A stretch of 46,962 bases of DNA from Candidatus Bathyarchaeota archaeon (GTDB lineage Archaea; Thermoproteota; Bathyarchaeia; Bathyarchaeales; Bathyarchaeaceae): contig CP070754.1 of assembly GCA_020348865.1 (NCBI GenBank), positions 1,329,099 through 1,376,060 of the forward strand. The letters are read 5' to 3'. The notes beneath the pieces were generated by a model that was not told the DNA's origin, searched no databases, and saw only the letters and a list, made by a program, of their open reading frames with translations. Positions within the stretch are counted from its first letter, which is position 1; each line of letters opens with the position of its first letter. The position numbers and the translations under genes were made by a program. Positions 37,899 through 45,972 of this stretch are shown in pieces.

Positions 37899-38609
37899 TT
37901 GATTGGCAGAATCATAGGTTTAAGGAATAGAATCCACAAAAACAAGTTCAGATTCGAACTCACACCAGAACATTGGAAAGTCCTCTACGTGCCTGAAGAC
38001 GTGGAACAGAGCAACTTGGCGACTGTCGTTAGAAACAAGCGGCTGAGAGGATATGCCGCCTACTATCTCATAAATTTCGAGCAGAATAGGGCATACGACG
38101 TTCGCGAAATCTGCGCAGAAGACCAAGACACCTTGACCGAATTAGTCGATCAGATAGTCAAGAAAAGTGTGGAAGATGGCGTGGATTTCATCTTTCTGAA
38201 GAGGTGCGAAGAACCACACAGAAACGTGTTTGCCAGAAAGGGTTTTCTCTCATTCTCAGACAGCGTCGTCATGGGTGCGCTGCTCAACCCTGAAGAACTC
38301 CTTTTGGCTCTCTCTACACAAATTAAAAATGGAAAGGTCTTGAATCTGATTATAGGAAGTTTTGCTCCTTTCAAGGTCAGAGTTGGAGACGAGGGGATTA
38401 TGGTTGTGAAAGAGGAAAAATCTGATTTGACAGTATCAACCGATGAGAAAACGTTTCTCAAGCTCTTCTTCGGAAAAACTTCCTTCCTTAAGGAATTTCT
38501 CAGAAAAAGAATAGTAATCAGTAACGTTCTACAGTGGACAATTGTCAGCCGATTTTTTAAGGTCGTCAAACAAGACAAATGGTATATCCCGATCGGAGAC
38601 TGGGTCTGA
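37899..38609 (+). CDS. GNAT/SCP2-like protein, copy 2 (divergent)
   Basis: A 236-residue protein starting at a TTG three bases after the previous stop. The central part RGYAAYYLINFEQNRAYDVR followed by FARKGFLSFSDSVVMGALLN resembles the second half of a GNAT domain, with no clear CoA loop. The C-terminal part FKVRVGDEGIMVVKEEKSDL, then TFLKLFFG and WTIVSRFFKV, parallels the SCP2-like end of the protein before it. It looks like a degenerate or binding-only partner of copy 1; the two may form one complex. Confidence 0.55.
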   Translation: MIGRIIGLRNRIHKNKFRFELTPEHWKVLYVPEDVEQSNLATVVRNKRLRGYAAYYLINFEQNRAYDVREICAEDQDTLTELVDQIVKKSVEDGVDFIFLKRCEEPHRNVFARKGFLSFSDSVVMGALLNPEELLLALSTQIKNGKVLNLIIGSFAPFKVRVGDEGIMVVKEEKSDLTVSTDEKTFLKLFFGKTSFLKEFLRKRIVISNVLQWTIVSRFFKVVKQDKWYIPIGDWV

Positions 38610-38657
38610 ACTTGGAGCGAGAGCGAGGAGTGGCTCAAGAATGAGTGATGTGCCCCG

Positions 38658-39824
38658 ATGAATATCTTGTTGGCCACAGAGTATTATCACGGAAATCCAC
38701 GTCTCGTTAGGTTCTCAGTTGAATTGGCCAAAAGAGGCCATGAAGTTAATGTTGTAACATCCTATCTATCCACTTCCATAGCAAAATACCGAAGCCAGAC
38801 ATCCCTTGACTATGGCTCGTTCTCTGGCGTTAATATCATAGAAGCAAATCCGCATATCGATATCTTGAATCCGCCTTATACGGTGACATTTCCTTTGACA
38901 CAGGTTGCGAAGCTCATCAAACAGCGGGATATTCAGATTTGTCATACGGTAATGGCTTTTGCAACTACCTCAGCTGCGGTAGCTCTGATTTCGAAGGGGT
39001 TGAAAATCCCTCACATACATGAAGAACCAGGAGTCGGGACAAAAACGGGCTACTTCCTTGTTGACTTGGTTGCATCGACATATAATCTTGCCATATGTCG
39101 CTTCATTATGAAATCGGCCAAAAGAGTTGTTGTGCTGACAAAAAGCCAGGCAGATCGCCCATTGAGATTGGGGGCAAATGCTGGAAAGATAGTTGTAATT
39201 CCAAGTGGAATTGATTGTTCTCTCTTCAACCCAAACAGGTCTGAGAGCATAAAGGAGGCACAGAAAATACGGGACAATATAGGTGCTGGTGATGCAACCG
39301 TCCTTGGGTATGTGGGAAGGTTAGTTCCTGTAAAAGGCGTGAAGTACCTGCTCTTAGCAATGAAGGAAGTACAAAAGGAATTTCCAAACACTCATCTGCT
39401 GATCGTTGGAGAGGGCTTTGAAAAAGCAGAATTGAAGGAAATCGCCCAAACACGGGGAATAAACGTGGACTTTGTTGGGTGGAAAAAAGATGCATTGGCT
39501 TACTACGCAGCTTTCGACGTTTTTGTCCTTCCATCTGTTCAAGAGGGGCTTTCACATGCACTTCTAGAAGCAATGGCTATGAAAAAGCCCGCAGTTGCTA
39601 CTAGCACCGGTGGAAACAAAGACCTTATTGAGAATGGCAAGAATGGGTTTCTAGTTCCTCCATGCAATCCCAAGTTGCTGTCATCAAGTATCAAGGAACT
39701 AATCAACAATGACGAACTGCGAAAGAAAATGGGAACCCTCAACAGAAGAATCGTCGAAACTAAGTTTTCGTGGGAAAACACTGTGTCCAAATTCGAGGAT
39801 CTCTATAGAAGCCTCCTGCACTAA
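38658..39824 (+). CDS. Family 4 glycosyltransferase (GT-B)
   Basis: A 388-residue GT-B enzyme. The N-terminal half begins MNILLATEYYHGNPRLVRFS. The donor half has VIPSGIDCSLFNP, VLGYVGRLVPVKGVKYLLLA, HLLIVGEGFEKAELK and the retaining E-x7-E motif in VQEGLSHALLEAMAMKKPAV. It is complete and of family length. It transfers a sugar from a nucleotide donor to a lipid-linked acceptor at the cytoplasmic membrane face. Confidence 0.93.
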   Translation: MNILLATEYYHGNPRLVRFSVELAKRGHEVNVVTSYLSTSIAKYRSQTSLDYGSFSGVNIIEANPHIDILNPPYTVTFPLTQVAKLIKQRDIQICHTVMAFATTSAAVALISKGLKIPHIHEEPGVGTKTGYFLVDLVASTYNLAICRFIMKSAKRVVVLTKSQADRPLRLGANAGKIVVIPSGIDCSLFNPNRSESIKEAQKIRDNIGAGDATVLGYVGRLVPVKGVKYLLLAMKEVQKEFPNTHLLIVGEGFEKAELKEIAQTRGINVDFVGWKKDALAYYAAFDVFVLPSVQEGLSHALLEAMAMKKPAVATSTGGNKDLIENGKNGFLVPPCNPKLLSSSIKELINNDELRKKMGTLNRRIVETKFSWENTVSKFEDLYRSLLH

Positions 39825-39958
39825 GGATTCTGAAGAGAACAGAAAATGTTTTACTTGAGACATGACTACACCGAAGCATGAGAAGATGATCTAGAGACTT
39901 TGGAGCCGAAAAAGACTGTGCTCGTATGATTGAAAACGTCATGAGGTTCTGAGAAGCT

Positions 39959-41239
39959 ATGTGGTTGCGAATGCTAATGCATTTGATTGAGCTGCAGAGA
40001 AACCAGCGGTTAAAACCATCTGAACTGACCAAAGTTCAACATAAGAGACTTCGAGCCATAATCAGACACGCCTATTTCAACATCAAATTCTATCACGAAA
40101 AATTCAAAGCCGCAGAAGTAAAACCAGATGATATCAAAACAGTTCAAGACTTACCTAAGATTCCTGTTACTACAAAGTCCGAAGTTAGAAATGCTTTTCG
40201 TGCTAAAACGATCGTTGATGGAAAGATAGACTTGTCCAAGTGTCATCTCGCACGAACTAGCGGCTCAAGTGGAGATCCTTTGATTGTCGTTTATGATGAA
40301 AAGGCTGAAGACTTTCAGAAGGCTGTTGCGGTCCGTTCTTTCTTGGAAGCTGGGTGTCATTTCTATGACAAATGGGTTGCGATATCGTCTCCTCAGCGTG
40401 CGGCTCGCAAAAAAAGATGGTTCCAACGGTTGAGGTTACTGTCTCCACTGTGGCTTTCTCTCTTTGACCCACCTGAACATCACATAGAGGCTCTTAGAAG
40501 AATAAAACCTGATGTCCTTGAAGGGTATTTCTCAAGTATTTGGCTCATAGCTCGGAAAATGCGGGAAGATGCTATAACTGATATTCGACCCCGAGTGGTA
40601 ATTGGCTCTGCTGAGGTCTTGACTGAAAAGGCTCGCGAGTTCATCAACTCGACCTTTGGTGTTGAGATATATGATCAGTTTGGCTGTGTTGAAGTAGGGC
40701 GTAGTGCTTGGGAATGCGAAGAACACGATGGTTGGCACATGGACGTAGATGCCTTGGCAATTGAATTTGTCAAAGACAATGAACAAGTAGCTTCCGGGGA
40801 GGAGGGGCGCCTCCTATACACTACCATGTACAATCACGCAATGCCCTTGATTAGATACGATGTTGGTGATCTCTGCATCCCCACCGATGAAATGTGCCCT
40901 TGCGGAAGAGTATTGCCGCTGATCAAACATATCGAAGGGCGCACAGATGATTTTGTAACGACGCCTGACGGAAGAGTGTTTTCTCCGATAATATGGACTA
41001 TCTTGATGAGAGCTATCCCAGGAATCGCAAATTTCAGAATAGTTCAAGAAGCCAGAAGCAAGTTGACGGTTCAACTCGTGAAAGACAGCGATTTTTCTTC
41101 AAAGACTCCTAGTCAGATAGAAAGTGCTATCCAAAAGACTCTAGGTGATATTCAAGTCAAAGTTGAGCAAATGGAAGAGCTTCCAAGGGAAAAAACAGGA
41201 AAGATTCGTTCTGTAATATCCAAAGTGAAAGTGAAATAG
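39959..41239 (+). CDS. CapK/PaaK-like adenylate-forming enzyme
   Basis: A 426-residue ANL-superfamily protein. The ATP loop is ARTSGSSGDPLIV, followed by YDQFGCVEVGRSAWEC (acidic A5-like motif), MPLIRYDVGDLC and LPREKTGKIRSVISK, with the lysine of the C-terminal motif. Phenylacetate-CoA-ligase-like CapK proteins occur in many capsule and exopolysaccharide clusters and are thought to activate carboxylic acids for attachment to sugars. CPCGR holds two cysteines typical of this group. No ribosome site is obvious before the ATG. Confidence 0.88.
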   Translation: MWLRMLMHLIELQRNQRLKPSELTKVQHKRLRAIIRHAYFNIKFYHEKFKAAEVKPDDIKTVQDLPKIPVTTKSEVRNAFRAKTIVDGKIDLSKCHLARTSGSSGDPLIVVYDEKAEDFQKAVAVRSFLEAGCHFYDKWVAISSPQRAARKKRWFQRLRLLSPLWLSLFDPPEHHIEALRRIKPDVLEGYFSSIWLIARKMREDAITDIRPRVVIGSAEVLTEKAREFINSTFGVEIYDQFGCVEVGRSAWECEEHDGWHMDVDALAIEFVKDNEQVASGEEGRLLYTTMYNHAMPLIRYDVGDLCIPTDEMCPCGRVLPLIKHIEGRTDDFVTTPDGRVFSPIIWTILMRAIPGIANFRIVQEARSKLTVQLVKDSDFSSKTPSQIESAIQKTLGDIQVKVEQMEELPREKTGKIRSVISKVKVK

Positions 41240-41255
41240 AAAAAATGGTGGATGC

Positions 41256-42500
41256 ATGTTTGAGGATCACGTATTTTCAAGGGAACATATAATGAAAGCG
41301 ATATTATTTACCTACGTTTTTGATCCATGCCCACAATCGGCATCGCAAAGGGTGTCCTCGTTTTTTCAAGCAATGGTTCAGACCGGAGTTGAAGTCACCG
41401 CAGTTACAGCGAGTCGCTGCTCGAGAAGAAGAACGAAAGATTCGTTTGGCGAAACAGCCTCAGTTTACAACCTCAACTGTCCTAGGGTTCTAATATCATC
41501 GTGCAACCTCATGCCAAATCCCCTCATGGTCTTCCTTTTCCTTTTCATGGGCGTTCTCCTAGCTGCAGGAAGAAAAGTAGATATGTTGTTGGCGTCCGTT
41601 CCCTACGGGGAAGTTGCAATAGTTGGTTTTTTCCTTTCGAAGATATTTGGGATTCAGCTTGTAATTGACATGCGAGATTTATACCCTTCTTTACCCGAGC
41701 TATCGTTGGCCAACATTGGGTTGCCAAAGGGAATCAGTAGATTCCTAACTCGATTCTTCTTGATCATCTACAAAGGCTCACACAAAATAGTCTGCGTAGA
41801 TTCAGATATCAAGGAGCGACTTGAAAGGCTAGGAATCGCTCCCAGAAAAATCTATGTTGTACAAAACGGAGCTGACATTTCCGTCTACAAGCCTCATGAC
41901 ATCAGGGAGCGTGAAAGAATTCGATTAAGATATGGATTGCCCTTAGATCGAACCATATTTGTTTACGCTGGTTCTCTGACACGTTATTATCGAGTAATGG
42001 AAGCCATAGCAGGATTCAAGACTTTATCGGGAGCAAACAATCTGCAACTGCTGATCATCAGCTACAGTGATTCTACAGCTCACAGAAATTTCACAAAGAA
42101 TCTTGGACTGGAAGAAAATGTTAGATTCATGGGGCCTCTCTGCATTTCCGATACCGCGCAGATTCTCTCTTCATGCGATGTTGGTATAGTGGCGTATGGC
42201 AGCGAAGATTACTGGAAAGGAACGTATGGTTCAAAAATCTTCTCATACATGTCATGCGGGCTACCAGTTCTCGCTTCTGGCCCTACTAACAGCGTTATCG
42301 AAAGCCTGATTCGAGAACACGACATAGGATTTTTCATCGGCAATCCGAGTAAGAAGAGTTTTGCAGGAGGGTTTTCTTTCTTCTTGACCAATCGACGTGA
42401 ATTGGAAAGTATGAGGAAAAGATCAGTAGAAATTGTGAGGAAGTTCTATGATAGAAAAGCGATTGGGCTGAAACTTGTGACGTTACTTAGGAAGAATTGA
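41256..42500 (+). CDS. Family 4 glycosyltransferase, WcaI/WbuB-like
   Basis: A 414-residue GT-B protein. KAILFTYVFDPCPQSASQRV begins the acceptor half. VVQNGADISVYKPHD, FVYAGSLTRYYRVMEAIAGF, MGPLCISDTAQILSSCDVGI and TYGSKIFSYMSCGLPVLAS form the donor half. The E-x7-E motif is replaced by a K-I-F-S-Y-M-S-C-G-L-P pattern, as in WcaI/WbuB (fucosamine transferases). The ATG at 41256 follows GGTGGA; an in-frame ATG at 41292 is closer to the family start. It is last in the plus-strand cluster and convergent with the next genes. Confidence 0.88.
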   Translation: MFEDHVFSREHIMKAILFTYVFDPCPQSASQRVSSFFQAMVQTGVEVTAVTASRCSRRRTKDSFGETASVYNLNCPRVLISSCNLMPNPLMVFLFLFMGVLLAAGRKVDMLLASVPYGEVAIVGFFLSKIFGIQLVIDMRDLYPSLPELSLANIGLPKGISRFLTRFFLIIYKGSHKIVCVDSDIKERLERLGIAPRKIYVVQNGADISVYKPHDIRERERIRLRYGLPLDRTIFVYAGSLTRYYRVMEAIAGFKTLSGANNLQLLIISYSDSTAHRNFTKNLGLEENVRFMGPLCISDTAQILSSCDVGIVAYGSEDYWKGTYGSKIFSYMSCGLPVLASGPTNSVIESLIREHDIGFFIGNPSKKSFAGGFSFFLTNRRELESMRKRSVEIVRKFYDRKAIGLKLVTLLRKN

Positions 42501-42528
42501 TATTCAAACCCCGGATTATTTGGGTCTT

Positions 42529-42990
42529 CTAATCCTTAAGCAGTTTCCGAGCGATTTTTGTGTGACTTAAGAAGGATAGTATCATAGTAATGAGGATCAG
42601 AAGAGCGGTTGTAGTTAGGTTGTCGAATTTTATTGGGATTTGACCACTGGCAACTATTATTGTGGCTCCGCCTATTGCGACAAGCATTAGCAACAACAGA
42701 AGACCAAGTAAGAATCGAAAGTTCGGTTTTTCGTCTCTGAGAAAAATACTTCCCGCAAAAACGCTGTTGATTAGGAAGTAGATAGTAGTAAGAGCGAATC
42801 CGAAGAAGGGTGATGAGAGCCTAGTTGAGTTTGCATACATACCGATTGTTGCTAGTAGAGCGACAATTGTGAAAATGCCTTTTCGGTCCGTCGAAATTGT
42901 TTTTTCCAGTTTTTCAAGGGCCAACGTGTTCTTTCTCCATTTTCGGTCTAGGTTTGAAAAATCATGATGTAGTCTACCCAGAATGCGCAC
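42529..42990 (-). CDS. Small polytopic membrane protein of the glycan cluster
   Basis: About 153 residues with four hydrophobic helices: IFTIVALLATIGMYA, FGFALTTIYFLINSVFAGS, LLGLLLLLMLVAIGGATIIV and TALLILITMILSFLS. I recognise no family. The GTG at 42990 would overlap the preceding gene by 43 bp; a TTG at 42924, with GGAG upstream, avoids the overlap and may be the real start. It is probably co-transcribed with the GT-C-like gene before it. Confidence 0.6.
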   Translation of the reverse strand: MRILGRLHHDFSNLDRKWRKNTLALEKLEKTISTDRKGIFTIVALLATIGMYANSTRLSSPFFGFALTTIYFLINSVFAGSIFLRDEKPNFRFLLGLLLLLMLVAIGGATIIVASGQIPIKFDNLTTTALLILITMILSFLSHTKIARKLLKD

Positions 42991-45554
42991 GGGCTTCCAT
43001 CAGGGGTCTGAATATCTAACCTGATGCGAGTGAAGGTGTAGTCTTTCGGCAATAGATATTTCACTGTGGTGAATTCTCCTCCTGTCTTTATTGCATAGCT
43101 GAAGAACGCTCTTATTTTTCCGAGTGTGTCATCCCACAGTTCAATGTAACAGGTTGTGCCCTCGCGCACCATGATTCGTGCTAGGAGTGAGAGGCTCCCA
43201 TTTATATGGGGTAGCTGCTTGTCGAAGAGAATGTAGTCTCTTGGAATTCCTTCAGCGGTCACTTCTAGGATGTCGCCATCAGTTGTGAAGGTGTAGTTGG
43301 CCTTTCCTGAGTAGTAGTACCATTCTTCCCCTAGCGATTCTCCCATAAAGAAGGCGTCGTCTTTCCAGACCACATTTGAATAGAATTCATTAGCAATCCA
43401 CTTGACGGTGTAGGTTACGACTGGTGAGCCCGTGAAATTTATCCACGCATTTGCATCGATTGAGGTTTTAGCTGGAGTTGGCTCAATTGATTCGTAGGAC
43501 CATAAGAGCGGCCATTGTGTGATGTTGTATGTTGAAGCGCCTGTTACGTTCAGCGTGTACGTTACGTTGTTGCGGAGTAGGTATGTGGACGTTGTGTTCA
43601 TGTGGGTCTCTACAGAGTCGAGGAGGACTGTTACGCTTGGACCTGGACCTTCAAAGGGGTTCCAAGGCACTCTATAACGGAAAATATGGATTTCACCATC
43701 GCCATCACCCAGGACTGCGAATGTTTCGTAGAACTTGCCAAGCTCATCAACAATACTTTCGTAGTTTGCGTTCGGGCCGAGATATGCCCAAGCTGCCCAT
43801 CTAGGGAACGCCAAATACGCCCAGACGGCGTCGTTCCTTTCTGCAGCTTCGAACATAGGTTCGACAGATATGTCTTGTATGGCTTTCATGAAGAGTATCC
43901 TATTTGGGTGCGCTCCCAATGACAACATATAGTACTCGTTGGGATTGTATCTTCCAACCAGCGCAGCTCCTGCCAATTCCGTGGCTTTATCGCTGACGAC
44001 AACATATCTCTCCCCTGTTCTCAAATATTCTTCGTGTATGAGTTCAGCTGCCTCCATTGAGTAAATTGATATCATAGGAATACTCCTTTCCCCGATTTCC
44101 TCCCAAGCCGCCAGAGTCGCTTGGGCAAAAAATGCGGACAAGCTGATGCTGATGAGGAGAGTTGCCAATCCTTGCCGAAGGGTAAATTTGCTCTTGCTAG
44201 TTCGTTTTGATGGATTTTCCTTTGCCGACTCTGGTTGAATGTTTTCCGGTGGTGTGATGGTTTTTGGTAACGCTAACCAATCGAATAGGTGGTCAATTGT
44301 CACAGCTGCAAGAGGTGCTATTACAAACGGAATAAATACCAGAAGCCTGTGTTCTCCGAATGGGGATGGGTCGACGAAGTACAGGAAGATTCTATATTGT
44401 GCGACTACGGAGATGAAGGCTAGAGCTAAGAATATTTTTGCCATTGACTCTCTGCGGCTTTTTCTCTTCAGGACAATTCCGATTATGGCTAGAAATGATG
44501 GAAGTCCAAACATTATTCCTTCGAGGAATGAGTAGTCTGAGTAATGTGTGAGAATAATTTCGTGGATGCCGAGATCAAGAAATTTTGACAGAGACAGGCT
44601 TGATTTGATAGGGTATACAATTTGCAGGGCAATAGTTGTGACAGGGAGCACCACGATGGAAATGGCGAGCCCAAGGAGCAGCACAAATAGACCAGCTCTC
44701 TTGGTTTCGTTTTTTCTAATATCTTCATATCTCAGCAGTGAGAACGCTAACAAGAGCATCGCTATGGCTACGAAACCGGTCATGCTGTGGGTTAGTAGTG
44801 ACATCATACTGGCTGAAAACGCTAGGAAGCCGTATTTGCGTTTAGCTTCTGAGGTCACTAGTTTGGCGCTGAAGTAAATTGATACCGCAAAGAATATGAA
44901 GCCTAGGCTGTTTGGAACTGGAATGAAGCTCCAACCCATAAGAATTGGTGCATTCGCCATTAGAACAGCGGCCAGTAGACTTACACGATTGCTTGCTCCG
45001 ATCGTTCTAGCAGTTTTGAACGCGACTATTGGAAGGAAAAGACTCCATAAGACGCCCACAAGACAGAGGTGAACCCAATAAACGTCTATACCGAGCATCC
45101 TTGAGAGGATAACTATAAGGCTATGTTGAGTTGCAGCCCTATGATATACGTAGAGTCTTCCTATGGCGGTTGATATTTCTGGCACTGGAAATGGCGAGAA
45201 GTTCATGTAGTGAATCCCCGTGTTAAACCAAGTTCGGGAAACCATCAAGTGATAGAAAGGGTCACCTAGTGTTCCCGGGTAAAAGAGGATTGTGGATAGT
45301 ATTCGCGTTAGGAACGAATGGGCAACAACGACTCGAATTTTGCTGGCTACGCTTGATATTAAGTGGTTGTCTAAGACGATGAGGAACATCAGAGCGGAGG
45401 CTACAAAGTAGAAGGGTGAAACCAGAGGATGAAGGTTGAGGTAGATGGGCGTCCAAGAAGACACCGCCCAAAATGTCGTGAAAAGAAAAATCATAACAGT
45501 TGTTACGTAGGCTGCAATTCGCAAATCTCGTATTTCAAAATTCGCCATAGTCAT
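42948..45554 (-). CDS. Polytopic GT-C-like membrane protein with large extracellular C-terminal domain
   Basis: An 868-residue protein. About 12-14 membrane helices fill the first 460 residues. The first extracellular loop reads YPGTLGDPFYHLMVSRTWFN, an acidic-histidine arrangement like that of GT-C enzymes (STT3/AglB and PMT have D-P-x-Y-H or D-E in this loop). The remaining 400 residues are a soluble domain with beta-sandwich character (TYTLNVTGASTYNITQWP, YYSGKANYTFTTDGDILEV). It could transfer a lipid-linked sugar to a protein or glycan outside the cell. The ATG is probably leaderless, with a TATA 27-36 bp upstream. Confidence 0.75.
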   Translation of the reverse strand: MTMANFEIRDLRIAAYVTTVMIFLFTTFWAVSSWTPIYLNLHPLVSPFYFVASALMFLIVLDNHLISSVASKIRVVVAHSFLTRILSTILFYPGTLGDPFYHLMVSRTWFNTGIHYMNFSPFPVPEISTAIGRLYVYHRAATQHSLIVILSRMLGIDVYWVHLCLVGVLWSLFLPIVAFKTARTIGASNRVSLLAAVLMANAPILMGWSFIPVPNSLGFIFFAVSIYFSAKLVTSEAKRKYGFLAFSASMMSLLTHSMTGFVAIAMLLLAFSLLRYEDIRKNETKRAGLFVLLLGLAISIVVLPVTTIALQIVYPIKSSLSLSKFLDLGIHEIILTHYSDYSFLEGIMFGLPSFLAIIGIVLKRKSRRESMAKIFLALAFISVVAQYRIFLYFVDPSPFGEHRLLVFIPFVIAPLAAVTIDHLFDWLALPKTITPPENIQPESAKENPSKRTSKSKFTLRQGLATLLISISLSAFFAQATLAAWEEIGERSIPMISIYSMEAAELIHEEYLRTGERYVVVSDKATELAGAALVGRYNPNEYYMLSLGAHPNRILFMKAIQDISVEPMFEAAERNDAVWAYLAFPRWAAWAYLGPNANYESIVDELGKFYETFAVLGDGDGEIHIFRYRVPWNPFEGPGPSVTVLLDSVETHMNTTSTYLLRNNVTYTLNVTGASTYNITQWPLLWSYESIEPTPAKTSIDANAWINFTGSPVVTYTVKWIANEFYSNVVWKDDAFFMGESLGEEWYYYSGKANYTFTTDGDILEVTAEGIPRDYILFDKQLPHINGSLSLLARIMVREGTTCYIELWDDTLGKIRAFFSYAIKTGGEFTTVKYLLPKDYTFTRIRLDIQTPDGSPCAFWVDYIMIFQT

Positions 45555-45580
45555 CTATAATAGAATATCAAGAAGCTCGC

Positions 45581-45590
45581 ATATTTAGGT
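45581..45590 (-). promoter_or_regulatory. TATA box for the leaderless GT-C-like gene
   Basis: ACCTAAATAT on the minus strand ends 27 bp before the ATG at 45554, the spacing expected for a leaderless archaeal mRNA. There is no ribosome site before that ATG. Confidence 0.5.
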
Positions 45591-45639
45591 TATTTCGATG
45601 CTGCATCGCTAATAAAAAGTGAAACAGGTTCCATAATGG

Positions 45640-45972
45640 GTGCTAAAGAATACAGGCATTCGCAGCCTCCGATATCTACGTGGAAAGGCGCAGCCAATCT
45701 TGTCATTCACCTTGATAACTCATTCCGGTGAACTTCTATCAAAAATATATGCTTCCTCTTCCCTAATCGCTTTCTTAATCATAGAAAAGTATCGAAAAAC
45801 CCTCGCAAAAAATTCCAAAAAGTTAGTTTTGACCGCTCACAAGACTTCAGCGACAATGGTTCTCAAGTGGAAAGCGAATTTTCATGTAAAAATCTACCTA
45901 ATAGTATATGCGATTAGACCGTTATTTTGTGACAATGCGTCTTCAAGCAAGAAAATACGAGTGGTAGCCTAA
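45640..45972 (+). CDS. Doubtful ORF in a 414-bp spacer
   Basis: A 110-codon frame from a GTG with no recognised domain. A TATA-like CTAATAAAAAG (45608-45618) lies about 25 bp upstream, which is its only support. It runs into the stop codon of the converging gene. The surrounding 45555-45968 is A/T-rich and holds nothing else that I can identify. Confidence 0.2.
   Translation: MLKNTGIRSLRYLRGKAQPILSFTLITHSGELLSKIYASSSLIAFLIIEKYRKTLAKNSKKLVLTAHKTSATMVLKWKANFHVKIYLIVYAIRPLFCDNASSSKKIRVVA

Noticed and set aside
42501..42528. Possible hairpin terminator between converging genes (AACCCCGG ... TTTGGGT)
   Set aside because: Only about four pairs form and there is no T-run; too weak to call.
43529..43922. 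Plus-strand frames of 91-106 codons over the GT-C-like gene
   Set aside because: They are antisense shadows of the extracellular domain, with cysteine- and arginine-rich composition typical of such shadows.
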